A stretch of DNA of 64,000 bases from Trebonia sp963785645 (GCA_963785645.1 CAWAWG010000001.1:310001-374000); one strand, 5' to 3'. Positions 27,662 to 36,577 are shown, counted from the stretch's first letter. The notes: generated from the letters alone by a model not told the origin. Translations and numbers: made by a program.

Positions 27662-28258
27662 ATGCGCAAGACGGCTAGCACCACGGTTCCCGTTCACCCG
27701 CTGCTGGCGGAGCGCTGGAGCCCGCGCGGGTTCGACCGTGGCCACGAAATCGGTGACGATCACGTCGCCGCCCTGCTTGAGGCCGCCCGGTGGGCGCCGT
27801 CGGCGAGCAACAGCCAGCCGTGGCGGTTCCTGGTGACGCGCCGCGGCGAGCAAGCCCACGGCCGGCTCTTCGCGGCGCTTTACCCGGGCAACCAGGCCTG
27901 GGCCGGCTCGGCCAGTGCGCTCATCCTGGTCGCGGCCCGCACCGCCTCCGACGACGGTACGCCGCAGCCGTGGGCGCTGTACGACACCGGAGCGGCCGTG
28001 GCCTCACTGGTCACCCAGGCCCAGGCCCACGGGCTCGCCGTGCACCAGATCGGCGGCTTCGCGGGCGACGCCGTCCGCGCGGACTTCGGCCTAGACCAGG
28101 CGCTCACCCCGGTGGTCGTACTCGCGGTCGGCCGCAGCGACCCGGACGCGGAACTGCCCGGCCACCTCGCCGCCCGTGAAGCGGCGCCGCGGACCCGGCA
28201 CCCGCTCAGCGACCTGCTGCTGGACAGCGCGGCCGATGACTACCTCAAGGCCGCGTGA
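27662..28258 (+). CDS. Nitroreductase family protein
   Basis: The 198-residue protein begins HPLLAERWSPRGFD and has AARWAPSASNSQPWRF, the FMN-phosphate and ring contacts of the family; DTGAAVASLVTQAQAHGLAVHQ is the dimer helix region. It should be a cytoplasmic FMN-dependent NAD(P)H oxidoreductase of the malonic semialdehyde reductase/RutE-like branch. The substrate is uncertain. ATG at 27662 follows AAGGAAGG. A 40-bp tandem repeat starts within its last codons. Confidence 0.85.
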   Translation: MRKTASTTVPVHPLLAERWSPRGFDRGHEIGDDHVAALLEAARWAPSASNSQPWRFLVTRRGEQAHGRLFAALYPGNQAWAGSASALILVAARTASDDGTPQPWALYDTGAAVASLVTQAQAHGLAVHQIGGFAGDAVRADFGLDQALTPVVVLAVGRSDPDAELPGHLAAREAAPRTRHPLSDLLLDSAADDYLKAA

Positions 28259-28430
28259 GCGGGACACCGCGCCCGGCGACTGCCTCAGGGCTGCCTGAGC
28301 GGGACACCGGGTCGGGCGACTGCCTCGGGGCTGTATGCGGGACGCCGCGCCGGGCGACTGCCTCGGGGCCGCGTGAGCGGGACACCGCGCCCGGCGACTG
28401 CCTCAGGGCTGCGTGAGCAGCAGATGGTCC
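28231..28430 (+). repeat. About 40-bp tandem repeat from the 3' end of the nitroreductase gene
   Basis: Five imperfect units begin near 28231, 28271, 28311, 28349 and 28389. The first is the gene's own end (GATGACTACCTCAAGGCCGC-GTGA); later ones read GGCGACTGCCTCAGGGCTGC or GGCGACTGCCTCGGGGCCGC and are joined by GAGCGGGACACCGC. The stop codon region was evidently copied and has since diverged. No coding function is visible downstream. Confidence 0.8.
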
Positions 28431-28454
28431 GTCCCGCTCGGGTTGCTGCAGTTT

Positions 28455-28491
28455 CCGGCATGTCGGGCGCTGGCGCGCCACGACATGCCGG
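28455..28491. repeat. Palindromic repeat, copy 1
   Basis: CCGGCATGTCGGGCGC (28455-28470), loop TGGC, then GCGCC-a-CGACATGCCGG with one bulged A. It shares 30 or more positions with the element at 28724 and is followed by ATATTTCATGAAAC. Confidence 0.7.
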
Positions 28492-28523
28492 ATATTTCAT
28501 GAAACGCTGCTACGCAGCGGGTT

Positions 28524-28593
28524 CATGATCGCGGAGGATTTTCCTTCCGTGGAGGATTTGCAGCTCATTTGATGTTTTTCCTCCGTGATCATG
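28524..28593. repeat. 15-bp inverted repeat with 40-nt spacer
   Basis: CATGATCGCGGAGGA (28524-28538) and TCCTCCGTGATCATG (28579-28593) match at 14 of 15 positions. The spacer of 40 nt contains partial copies of GGAGGATTT. Its size resembles the repeats at 19639, 34322 and 37460. Confidence 0.6.
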
Positions 28594-28723
28594 GACCGGG
28601 TCGCGGCGACGGCGGGACATCCCGGGCAAAGTGCGCACGCGCCAGGAACGGCACCCCAGCACGAACCCCTTCACCTAACCGCCGTTGTCCCACGGCGCGC
28701 CCACCGATCCCCGGCCTCCGGCC

Positions 28724-28759
28724 CCGGAATGTCGGGCGCTGGCGCGCCCGACATTCCGG
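28724..28759. repeat. Palindromic repeat, copy 2
   Basis: CCGGAATGTCGGGCGC (28724-28739), loop TGGC, and GCGCCCGACATTCCGG (28744-28759) form a perfect 16-bp stem. Same family as 28455-28491; compensatory changes (C/G to A/T at arm position 5) keep the pairing, which points to selection or replication as a hairpin. Confidence 0.75.
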
Positions 28760-28926
28760 AAATTTCGGTATATGTGCCGTCCGTCTCACGGGGTTGGTGA
28801 AGGCGCCAGGCGGCCTTGACGTTCGGGCCGGTCGAGCGGGCTCCGGTCCTTCTTGTTCCGGCCGATCTCCGCTCGCGGATAATAGCGGCCGCCGGGGCCA
28901 GGGATGAACCGGCCCGGGACGCACGG

Positions 28927-28932
28927 TACCCT
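28927..28932 (+). promoter_or_regulatory. -10 box of leaderless cysG transcript
   Basis: TACCCT (TANNNT) ends 6 nt before the GTG start codon of cysG, and there is no ribosome site. Transcription is therefore expected to begin at or next to the start codon. Confidence 0.5.
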
Positions 28933-28938
28933 GCGCCC

Positions 28939-30207
28939 GTGACAGGACGACCGGAAACAGGACGAGACGACAGCCAGGGGGAGGCATACCTGCTCGGCCT
29001 GCGGCTGCGCGGCAGACGCGTGCTTGTGGTCGGCGGGGGAGCGGTGGCCGCCCGCCGGGTGCCGAGGCTGCTCACGGCGGGTGCGGACGTGGTGCTTGTT
29101 TCGCCGTCGGCCACCCCTGCCCTCGAAGAGCTTGCCACGCGGGGCAGGCTCGACTGGCAGCGCCGTGCGTACGCCCGCGGGGACTGCGCGAGCGCCTGGC
29201 TGGTCGTCGCCTGTGCCAGCCGGCCAGAAGTCAACGCCGCGGTGGCGGATGAGGCGGAGGCTAACCGCACCTGGTGCGTACGCGCCGACGACGCGGCCGC
29301 CGCGACGGCCTGGACGCCGGCCTCGGGTGCGGTCGGCGACACCAGCGTCGGCGTGCTCAGCGGCGATCCCAGGCACAGCGCCGCGATCCGCGATGCGATC
29401 ACGGCGGGACTGCGGTCGGGAACGATCGCGGCCCGTCATCACCGCACCAGGCTCGCGGGCGTGGCCCTGGTCGGCGGCGGCCCCGGGGATCCTGGCCTCA
29501 TCACGGTCAAGGGCAGGCAGTTGCTCGCCGAGGCGGACGTCGTGGTCGCTGACCACCTCGGGCCGCGCGAACTGCTCGCCGAACTGCCGCCGGACGTCAT
29601 CGTGATCGATGCGGGCAAGGTTCCCTACCGACGGCAGATGTCACAGGACGAGATCAACGAGGCGCTGGTCTCGCACGCGACGAGCGGGAAGTTCGTGGTT
29701 CGGCTTAAAGGCGGTGACCCGTTCGTCTTCGGGCGGGGAGGCGAGGAGATGCTCGCCTGCCTGCACGCCGGCGTGCCGGTGACCGTGGTTCCCGGAATCA
29801 GCAGCGCGATCGGTGTGCCGACGGCGGCGGGCCTCCCGGTCACCCACCGCGGGACGACGCAGGCCTTCCACGTGCTCTCGGTCCATGTACCGCCTGGTGA
29901 CGAGCGCTCCACCGTGGACTGGCCCGCACTGGCCAGGTCTGACGGCACATTGGTGCTCCTGATGTCACTGGAGCGTATAGGGGCGGTCACGAGCGTGCTC
30001 ATGAAGCACGGACGGCCGGAGAACTGCCCTGTTTCGGTAATCGCGGACGGTACCATGCCCACACAGCGCACAATTTATTCAACGCTAGAAGGCGTCGAGA
30101 GGCGACTAGTGGACGAAGGTGTCCGGCCACCGGCCGTGGTCGTTATCGGCGGCGTGGTGACCATCGCGGCCGAGCTGGCCGCGCTCGCTCGGGATTTGGG
30201 CAGCTGA
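28939..30207 (+). CDS. cysG: Siroheme synthase / uroporphyrinogen-III C-methyltransferase
   Basis: The 422-residue protein fuses two activities of siroheme synthesis. The N-terminal CysG-B part has the dinucleotide-binding RRVLVVGGGAVAARRVPRL. The C-terminal SUMT part has VALVGGGPGDPGLITVKG, VVRLKGGDPFVFGRGGEE and VPGISSAIGVPTAAGLP. Siroheme serves nitrite or sulfite reductase, neither of which is in the window. GTG at 28939 is chosen for the leaderless promoter before it. A hairpin terminator follows. Confidence 0.92.
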   Translation: MTGRPETGRDDSQGEAYLLGLRLRGRRVLVVGGGAVAARRVPRLLTAGADVVLVSPSATPALEELATRGRLDWQRRAYARGDCASAWLVVACASRPEVNAAVADEAEANRTWCVRADDAAAATAWTPASGAVGDTSVGVLSGDPRHSAAIRDAITAGLRSGTIAARHHRTRLAGVALVGGGPGDPGLITVKGRQLLAEADVVVADHLGPRELLAELPPDVIVIDAGKVPYRRQMSQDEINEALVSHATSGKFVVRLKGGDPFVFGRGGEEMLACLHAGVPVTVVPGISSAIGVPTAAGLPVTHRGTTQAFHVLSVHVPPGDERSTVDWPALARSDGTLVLLMSLERIGAVTSVLMKHGRPENCPVSVIADGTMPTQRTIYSTLEGVERRLVDEGVRPPAVVVIGGVVTIAAELAALARDLGS

Positions 30208-30248
30208 GGCAATGTTAGCGAGCGCGGGATGATGGTTCCAGCGCGGCC

Positions 30249-30276
30249 CCTTCGCCGGTACCCCCGCTGGCGAAGG
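30249..30276 (+). terminator. Hairpin after cysG
   Basis: CCTTCGCC (30249-30256) pairs with GGCGAAGG (30269-30276) around a 12-nt loop and is followed by AAAATTAA. It separates cysG from the GTPase operon. Confidence 0.6.
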
Positions 30277-30322
30277 AAAATTAACGAGCATAAAACCAGG
30301 CGGGACCATGGAAGGTAAGGGT

Positions 30323-32380
30323 ATGACGGCAGAACAATCGCCGTCGCCCGGTGATAACGGTGAGCAGATTGAGAACAATGAGCACAGTGGGACGCAAGCG
30401 CGTGGTGATGAATTGGCACACACACGTGATGCCCATTCGCCGGGACACGGGAATGAACCTAGTGTGACTACTCAGTCAACTCCCGGGGAACCGGCCCCCC
30501 GCAACCCCTGGGGTTCACCCGGCGGAGAGGCGAGCGAGTGGCAGCGCTCCCGGGTCCGGGTGGACGCTCGGCTACTCGAGGCGACCCTGCTGAACCTGCG
30601 CAAGCGCATCGCCGCGATCCCGCTTGTATTTGACATCGCCGGCGCCGACGAGGTAACCGCCGAGCGGGCCAAGATGCTGAGCCAGATTGATGACTACCTG
30701 CTGCCCCGGGTCCGCCAGTCCGCCGCACCGCTGCTCGTGGCTCTGGTCGGCTCGACCGGGGCCGGCAAGTCGACACTGGTGAACAGCATCGTCGGCACCC
30801 AGGTCAGCCTGACCGGGGTCAGGCGGCCGACCACCAACTCCCCGGTGCTCGCATGCCATCCCGACGACATGCACTGGTTCGCGGAGAACATGTTCCTGCC
30901 GACGCTTCCCCGGGTGCGCCAGGAGGGGCTGGCCCGGCCTGGACGCGACGGGCTACTCGTGCTGGCCGCCAGTGAGGGGATGACCAGGGGCATCGCCCTG
31001 CTCGACACCCCCGACATCGACTCTGTGGTGCGCGCGCACTATGACTTCGCGTACCAGTTCCTCGACGCCTCGGACCTGTGGCTCTTCATGACCAGTGCGA
31101 GCCGCTACGCGGACGCTCCGGTCTGGGAGCTGCTGCAGTACGCCAGGGACCGCGGCGCGGCGCTCGGCATCGTCCTGTCCCGGGTCCCGCCGAGCCATCG
31201 CACCGAGCTTGTCGCACACTTCAACGCGATGCTCGACGCCAACGGGGTCCAGGCCGAGAACCGGTTCGTCATCCCGGAGACGGGCATCGTGGACGGTTTC
31301 CTGCCGGACGATATCTTCCAGCCCATCAGGGACTGGCTGAACGAGACCGCCCAGTACACGGACCGCCGGGTGGCGGTGCTCAGCCAGACGATGTCGGGGG
31401 TGCTCGACACATTCAAGACCCGGGTGCCCCGGCTGGCCGCGCACGTGGACGCTCAGGTCGTGCTCAGCACCCGGCTGCGCCGGGAGGCCGAGAACGCCTA
31501 TGCGGGCGCGCTCGCGGAATTCGACGAGAGCACGCACTCCGGCCGGTTGGTGGCGGGCGAGGTGCTGGCGCGCTGGCAGGACTATGCGGCAAGCGGTGAC
31601 CTGGGCGCCGCGCTCCACGGCAGGCGCGGCATCTCGGTGGTACGGCGCGGCGGCAAGCGGGCGCGCACCGACGCCACAACCACCAGGTACGCGGCGCTTG
31701 AGGCGGCGCTGCGCGCGGCCCTGCAGGCGCTTGTCGTCTCGTTGGCCGACCGGGCGGCCGAACGGGTGGCCCGCGTGTGGCGGGACAACCCAGGCGGCGG
31801 CGCGCTGCTCGACACGGCCGAGGAAAGCAGGGTGCGCGACGAGCGCGCCAAGCGCGAGTTTGAGGCGGCCTTCGGTAGCGACCCAGAGGACCAGCCGGCC
31901 GCCGCGACCGGAAAGGAGGGGGCCTTCGACCGGTCTTCTCCCGACTTGCCGCTGCGGGTCTCGCGTGCCGTCAGCGCGTGGCAAGATCAGCTGATGCGAC
32001 TCGTGCAGTCGGTTGTCTCGGGGCGCCACAGCAGCAACCCCGTGCGCGATATCGCCCCGGTAAGCGTGGTGGCCCTGGTCGCGATGCTCGGGGCGCCCAG
32101 TCAGGTTGGCGCGTTCGTCCCGGCTCCCCGGGAGACCGCCCAGGAAGGCAAGGACGGGATCGGCGCCGTGCCCAGGGAAGTGCTCGCCTCCATCATCGGG
32201 GACTCCGAGTCCGAGGAACTGATCGCGAGGGCCAGACAGGACCTGCGCCAGCGGGTCGGGCTGCTCCTCGATGAGGAACTGCTCCGGTTCGGCGAGGCCA
32301 TTCAGGAGGCGGGCCAGGTTGACCCGGTTGCCGCCGTCCGGCTCTACCAGGCCGAGTACTCGCTTGAGGCGGCCCGATGA
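30323..32380 (+). CDS. Dynamin-like GTPase, first of a pair
   Basis: After a disordered, acidic 75-residue N-terminus, the G1 motif is VGSTGAGKST (about residue 142) and G3 is LLDTPDID. The rest is helical and charged, as in bacterial dynamin-like proteins. No certain membrane span is visible. ATG at 30323 has GGAAGG at 6-nt spacing; ATG at 30308 is an alternative five codons upstream. Its stop overlaps the start of the second GTPase (ATGA). Paired dynamins (DynA/DynB) stabilise sporulation septa in Streptomyces; a similar membrane role is plausible but not proven. Confidence 0.8.
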   Translation: MTAEQSPSPGDNGEQIENNEHSGTQARGDELAHTRDAHSPGHGNEPSVTTQSTPGEPAPRNPWGSPGGEASEWQRSRVRVDARLLEATLLNLRKRIAAIPLVFDIAGADEVTAERAKMLSQIDDYLLPRVRQSAAPLLVALVGSTGAGKSTLVNSIVGTQVSLTGVRRPTTNSPVLACHPDDMHWFAENMFLPTLPRVRQEGLARPGRDGLLVLAASEGMTRGIALLDTPDIDSVVRAHYDFAYQFLDASDLWLFMTSASRYADAPVWELLQYARDRGAALGIVLSRVPPSHRTELVAHFNAMLDANGVQAENRFVIPETGIVDGFLPDDIFQPIRDWLNETAQYTDRRVAVLSQTMSGVLDTFKTRVPRLAAHVDAQVVLSTRLRREAENAYAGALAEFDESTHSGRLVAGEVLARWQDYAASGDLGAALHGRRGISVVRRGGKRARTDATTTRYAALEAALRAALQALVVSLADRAAERVARVWRDNPGGGALLDTAEESRVRDERAKREFEAAFGSDPEDQPAAATGKEGAFDRSSPDLPLRVSRAVSAWQDQLMRLVQSVVSGRHSSNPVRDIAPVSVVALVAMLGAPSQVGAFVPAPRETAQEGKDGIGAVPREVLASIIGDSESEELIARARQDLRQRVGLLLDEELLRFGEAIQEAGQVDPVAAVRLYQAEYSLEAAR

Positions 32381-34359
32381 GCATGCTTCCGTCTCTGGAC
32401 CCGCAGCGGGCGGGCGAGCAGAACCTGTCACCTCGTCTTGAGGCGCTCGCCGAGTTGGTGCGGATCGGCCGGGCCCGCCAGGGCCAGGGAAACGAGATCC
32501 AGGTGGAGACGCGCGCGTCTGGCCATGGTGGCAGCGGCTTCAGCAACCAGCTGCTCGATGACGCGGAAGCCGTGCTGAAGCGGGCGGGCGAACGACTGCG
32601 CCTCTCCAGCAGCCACACGGTCGTCGCCCTGGCCGGCGGCACCGGTAGCGGGAAGTCGACCCTGTTCAACGCACTGTCAGGGGCAACGTTCTCGCAGCCC
32701 GGGGTGACCCGCCCGATGACGCGGCACGTGCATGCGTGCGTGTGGAACATGCAGGGTGCGGCCCCGCTGCTCGACTGGCTCGGCGTGCAGCGCCGCCACC
32801 GGTACGCCAGAGCCAGTGTCCTGGACACCGGCGAATCGGACCTCGACGGGCTGATCCTGCTCGACCTGCCCGACCACGACTCGGTGGTCACGGCTTCCAT
32901 GGCGGCGGTGGACCGGCTGTCCAAGCTGGCCGACATGGTCATCTGGGTACTCGACCCGCAGAAGTATGCCGACGCCGCCGTACACAACCGGTACCTGATC
33001 CCGCTGGCCGGCCACGCCGCCGTGTTCACCGTGGTGCTCAACCAGGTCGACGTGCTCTCGCCGCAGCAGGTCAGGGACTGTGAAGAGGACCTCCGCCGCC
33101 TGCTAGACGCTGAGGACCTGCTCGACACCCAGATCTACCCGGTCTCGGCCCGCACCGGCGAAGGCCTGGGCGAGTTGCGTGCGCTGCTAACGGAGACGGT
33201 GACGCGCAGCCGGGCGGTGACCGACCGGATCGCCGCCGACATCGACGCGGTTATCGGCGGTTTCGCGGTGTACGACGGTCCTCAGCTGGCACCGGACGCA
33301 GCCCTGGTCACCGAGGCCGGGACGCCGCCGCCAGCCGCACCGCTGGAAGACAGCCAGCCGAAGCCGCCATCCAAGCCGCCGTGGGATCTCACCGAGGAAG
33401 AGCGGGCACAGGTAGCGGCGCTCGCGGAGCCCGCGGCGGCGGCCCGGCCGCCGTGGGAGGACGCCACTCCGGACGGCACTAAGCGAGACGGCGTCGACCT
33501 GGGCGCCAGCGTCCCGAAAGAGGCGGCGGCCCGGCTCACTGAGGCGTTCGACCGGGCCGCGGGCCTGTCCGCGGTCGCGCAGGCCTTGGCGAGTACCCGG
33601 GAGGCGCAGGCGGCCCGGCTCACCGACTGGCCGGTTGGGCGGCTGCTCGGCGGCCGCCGCGACCCGATGCGCGCGCTGCGAGCGGCCAATGGAACCGCCG
33701 GCGCCACTGCTGACATATACGGCGGGCAGGCACAGCAGTCCGAGGTCGACAACGCGATCACGGCGTTCGCCGACACGGTGGGCAGCGGTCTAACCGAACC
33801 GTGGTCAGGCAGCCTGCGCGAGGCCGCCCGATACAACGCGGGCAGGGTGCCGCAGGCACTCGCGGGAGCCGTGCAGGCCGCGATCGCCGAGGTGAGGTCG
33901 GGACCGCCGGCCTGGTGGTGGCTCGTGACGGCCTGGCAGTGGCTGCTGACCGTGCTCGCCGCGGCCGGTGTCGCGCTCGCGGTGGTGATCGCGGTGGGCA
34001 GCTCGACCGGTCAGCACTCCGGTTGGATCGGAGAGGCTTCTTTGATCCCATGGCTGCTGATCATGGCGGCCGCGATGCTGGTGCTTGGTTACGTGACGGC
34101 GGTCGGCTGCCGCAACGTGGTCCTCGCCACCGCCGACCGCGAGCGGGATTCCGCCGAGCAGGCGATGCGCAACCGGGTCGCCGAAGTAACCCACGACCTG
34201 GTGCTCACCCCGACCGGCCGCGAAATCGCCCAGTACGAGCGGTTCAGGAGAGAACTGGTGGTCGCAACCGGCCGCTTACGCCCAGGCCACCCTCAGGGTG
34301 CCGACAGCGGCGTTCGGCTCGTAGGGCCATTTCGTGTAGGACATATGCACCGAAAATAG
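32377..34359 (+). CDS. Membrane-anchored GTPase, second of the pair
   Basis: All G motifs are present: G1 AGGTGSGKST (about residue 87), G3 LLDLPDHD, G4 LNQVD and G5 VSARTGEG. Two C-terminal membrane helices (about 33930-33990 and 34045-34115) are separated by a short loop, and a helical tail follows. A Pro-rich linker lies at 33310-33480. Overlap with the upstream GTPase suggests a heteromeric complex, one soluble and one membrane-bound partner. The frame is intact over 660 codons. Confidence 0.82.
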   Translation: MSMLPSLDPQRAGEQNLSPRLEALAELVRIGRARQGQGNEIQVETRASGHGGSGFSNQLLDDAEAVLKRAGERLRLSSSHTVVALAGGTGSGKSTLFNALSGATFSQPGVTRPMTRHVHACVWNMQGAAPLLDWLGVQRRHRYARASVLDTGESDLDGLILLDLPDHDSVVTASMAAVDRLSKLADMVIWVLDPQKYADAAVHNRYLIPLAGHAAVFTVVLNQVDVLSPQQVRDCEEDLRRLLDAEDLLDTQIYPVSARTGEGLGELRALLTETVTRSRAVTDRIAADIDAVIGGFAVYDGPQLAPDAALVTEAGTPPPAAPLEDSQPKPPSKPPWDLTEEERAQVAALAEPAAAARPPWEDATPDGTKRDGVDLGASVPKEAAARLTEAFDRAAGLSAVAQALASTREAQAARLTDWPVGRLLGGRRDPMRALRAANGTAGATADIYGGQAQQSEVDNAITAFADTVGSGLTEPWSGSLREAARYNAGRVPQALAGAVQAAIAEVRSGPPAWWWLVTAWQWLLTVLAAAGVALAVVIAVGSSTGQHSGWIGEASLIPWLLIMAAAMLVLGYVTAVGCRNVVLATADRERDSAEQAMRNRVAEVTHDLVLTPTGREIAQYERFRRELVVATGRLRPGHPQGADSGVRLVGPFRVGHMHRK

Positions 34360-34386
34360 GTCAGGAAAATGTTCGAAATGGCCCTA
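34322..34386. repeat. 13-bp perfect inverted repeat spanning the GTPase stop codon
   Basis: TAGGGCCATTTCG (34322-34334) and CGAAATGGCCCTA (34374-34386) are perfect complements with a 39-nt spacer that contains the stop codon at 34357. The spacer is AT-rich. It may terminate the GTPase operon or belong to the long-spaced repeat group. Confidence 0.65.
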
Positions 34387-34909
34387 TGACGCTGCGGCTG
34401 AGGAGCGCACCCGGCCGACCGGAGGCCAGGCTTCCGGGCGGCGCCCTTTAGGTTGACGCATCGCTCTACCAGATCACGCATTGCACGATGACGTGGTCAA
34501 CGATCACATCACCACTCAACCCGCCGTATGTCGTAGCCCCGTGCCCGTGGCCGGTGGCCGGTGGCCGGTGGCCGGCGGCGTGGCCGTGGCCCGCGGCGTT
34601 CTGCGGATACCGGGTTCAGGGACAGCTGTGGTCGCCCTGGTGCTCAGGCTCCTGCCCCGCTCGCGATCGCTCGGTCGTTCGTCTTTAGCGAACCTTCTCA
34701 AGGTCGAAGGCGGGAGGGGGCGGCCTTGGCCCGCAGCCGGACATTCTGGAATTCTGGCGGTCTGGCGGCTCTTTGCTGGTTGGAGCGTCCGTCACCATGA
34801 CCGCACCGGGACTCGCACCCGCCGCACGGGCAGACATGTGGTGAACGGGAGGAAGCCGGACTCGTTCGGATGACTTGGCAGTGTTGCCTTGTAATGATGT
34901 AATCAATTT
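34387..34909. other. Spacer between GTPases and HtrA-like protease
   Basis: About 520 bases without a supported gene. A minisatellite of four perfect GTGGCCG units occupies 34547-34574, flanked by decayed copies. The last 40 bases are AT-rich and probably hold the protease promoter. A 130-codon frame starting at 34481 runs over the minisatellite and has no protein-like features. Confidence 0.5.
34547..34574. repeat. GTGGCCG heptamer repeat, 4 copies
   Basis: Four perfect 7-bp units in tandem, with degenerate units on both sides (34535-34600). No function is evident. Confidence 0.8.
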
Positions 34910-35860
34910 ATGGGAAGCAGTGAACCCCTAGATGAGTACTCGCGGGTCGTGACCGGCGTGGCCGAGCGGCTCACACCCAAGGTTGCCAGCCTGCGAGTGC
35001 CGCAGTTCCGATCATCTGGACGCGGGTCGGGAGAGAGCCTCGGGTCCGCGGTGGTATTCACCGCCGATGGGTTTCTCCTCACGAACGCGCACGTCGTCGG
35101 CCGCGCGACCGGTGGGACGGCGACCTTTTCCGACGGCAGCACGTCGGCCTTCCAGGTCGTGGGAGCGGATCCGCTGTCTGACCTGGCTGTGATCCGCGCG
35201 TCGGGAGTGACACCTGAGCCCGCTGAGCTTGGCGAGGCGGACGAGCTCAGGGTGGGCCAGCTTGTCGTGGCGGTGGGCAACCCCCTAGGCCTGGCCGGCT
35301 CCGTGACGGCGGGCGTGGTGAGTGCGCTCGGCCGGTCGCTGCCGGTAGGAGAACACCGCCTCATCGAGGACGTTATCCAGACCGATGCGGCGCTCAACCC
35401 GGGCAACTCGGGCGGCGCGCTCGCCGACTCCCGCGCGCGGGTCGTTGGCATCAATACCGCGGTGGCCGGAACCGGGCTCGGGCTTGCCGTTCCGGTGAAC
35501 TCGACTACCAGGCGGATCGTGTCGACCCTGATGCGCGACGGACGGGTGCGCCGCGCTTACCTCGGCGTGGCCGTGGTGCCCGCGCCGGTGGCGCCAGTCT
35601 GGCGAGGGAAACTCGGCGGGCGTGACACCGGCGTGCGCATCGCGTCGGTGGTGTCCGGCGGACCCGCCGACCGGGCGGGCCTTCGCGTCGGCGACCTGCT
35701 GCTCACCGCCGACGGGCGCGAGGTGACGACCGCGCAGGACCTGCAGCGGCTGATGTTCGCCGAGGCAATCGGTCGCCCGTTCCCCGTCACGATCATGCGC
35801 AACGGTGCCCTCGTCGATGTCATCGCGCAGCCGTCTGAGCTGGTAGCCGCCCAGTCGTAA
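34910..35860 (+). CDS. HtrA/DegP-like serine protease with PDZ domain
   Basis: The trypsin-fold triad is complete: H61 in LLTNAHVVG, D91 in PLSDLAVI and S167 in NPGNSGGAL. A PDZ domain follows from about residue 190 (VRIASVVSGGPADRAGLRVGDLLL). Unlike most HtrA proteins no signal peptide or membrane anchor is visible, so it appears cytoplasmic. Length is 316 residues. It likely degrades damaged or specific proteins; the substrate is unknown. Confidence 0.88.
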   Translation: MGSSEPLDEYSRVVTGVAERLTPKVASLRVPQFRSSGRGSGESLGSAVVFTADGFLLTNAHVVGRATGGTATFSDGSTSAFQVVGADPLSDLAVIRASGVTPEPAELGEADELRVGQLVVAVGNPLGLAGSVTAGVVSALGRSLPVGEHRLIEDVIQTDAALNPGNSGGALADSRARVVGINTAVAGTGLGLAVPVNSTTRRIVSTLMRDGRVRRAYLGVAVVPAPVAPVWRGKLGGRDTGVRIASVVSGGPADRAGLRVGDLLLTADGREVTTAQDLQRLMFAEAIGRPFPVTIMRNGALVDVIAQPSELVAAQS

Positions 35861-35880
35861 CCCCCATGCCTGAGCGTCGG

Positions 35881-36438
35881 TTATGCGAGGCTGCTTGAGG
35901 AACGGCGGTCGGCCGTCTTAGTGAGGAACCGGGCGGCGTCGCGCCGGCTGGTAAGGCGGATGAAGGTCAGGTCGACGTTGGCCGGATCCTTTGCCGCCAG
36001 GCCGTACCTTTCGCGGTACTCGCCGTGCTTGTGCCAGGCCCAGGCTATGACAGACTGCTGCGGGTCAAGGCTGAAGAAGTTCCGCCAGCGCTCCCGGTTG
36101 CCATTCCACAGTTCCTCGTGGCCGGCCGCCCGGCGGAGTGTCCGCCAGATGATCTGCCGCATCACGACGCGCTTCGGCAGGTCGAGCCAGATGACGGTGT
36201 CCGCGCGCGCCCAGATCAGTTGGCGGACCGCACCGTAGTTACCATCCATCACCCAGCCGTCCTCGGCGATCCTGGCGGCAACGGCCTCACGGAAGTCCTC
36301 CGCGGGCAACGGCACCCAGCCCGGCTGGTGGTAGACGCTGTCCAGCTCTAGACAGGGCACGTCGAGAATAAGGGCCAGCCTTCTGGCCAGCGTTGACTTG
36401 CCGGAACCCGAAGTCCCTACCACGGAGACTCGTCGCAC
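35881..36438 (-). CDS. Adenylate-kinase-like P-loop protein (topology-modulation type)
   Basis: The P-loop VVGTSGSGKSTLARRLA is at the N-terminus, followed by LELDSVYHQPGW and DGNYGAVRQLIWARADTVIWLD, which are typical of small nucleoside-kinase-like proteins often labelled topology modulation proteins. The start is set at GTG 36438: on the minus strand TATGGT stands 8 nt before it with TTGATA upstream, a leaderless pattern, and the family begins at this point. A longer frame to 36585 would run over two DnaA boxes. The substrate is unknown. Confidence 0.75.
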   Translation of the reverse strand: MRRVSVVGTSGSGKSTLARRLALILDVPCLELDSVYHQPGWVPLPAEDFREAVAARIAEDGWVMDGNYGAVRQLIWARADTVIWLDLPKRVVMRQIIWRTLRRAAGHEELWNGNRERWRNFFSLDPQQSVIAWAWHKHGEYRERYGLAAKDPANVDLTFIRLTSRRDAARFLTKTADRRSSSSLA

Positions 36439-36546
36439 GAGTGCGGACCATAGCACGCTGACCGGCATCGGTATCAACTGGTTTTCCCCAGCCCCGTCTG
36501 GTGGCGAGGGGGCATTTTGCCGGATGAGCTGCAGGATCGCAAATCG

Positions 36547-36555
36547 TTGTCCACA
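36547..36555 (+). promoter_or_regulatory. DnaA box (TTGTCCACA)
   Basis: An exact match to the streptomycete DnaA box. It lies in the divergent region between the kinase-like gene and ssb, 146 nt before the ssb start. Confidence 0.6.
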
Positions 36556-36577
36556 AGTGGCGGACCATTCCGGCCCG

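Larger units (their letters stand above)
28431..28926. other. Repeat-rich spacer between the nitroreductase gene and cysG
   Basis: No gene is supported here. The spacer holds two related palindromes (28455-28491 and 28724-28759), a long-spaced inverted repeat (28524-28593) and a small GCTGC-tac-GCAGC hairpin near 28506. AT-rich strings ATATTTCATGAAAC and GGAAATTTCGG follow the two palindromes directly. Confidence 0.6.

Noticed and set aside
30953..32431. Long minus-strand open frame opposite the first GTPase
   Set aside because: Shadow of the real gene in GC-rich sequence: Arg/Pro/Gly/Val-rich without motifs.
34481..34873. 130-codon plus-strand frame in the spacer before the protease
   Set aside because: It reads through a GTGGCCG minisatellite and has no ribosome site or protein-like pattern.
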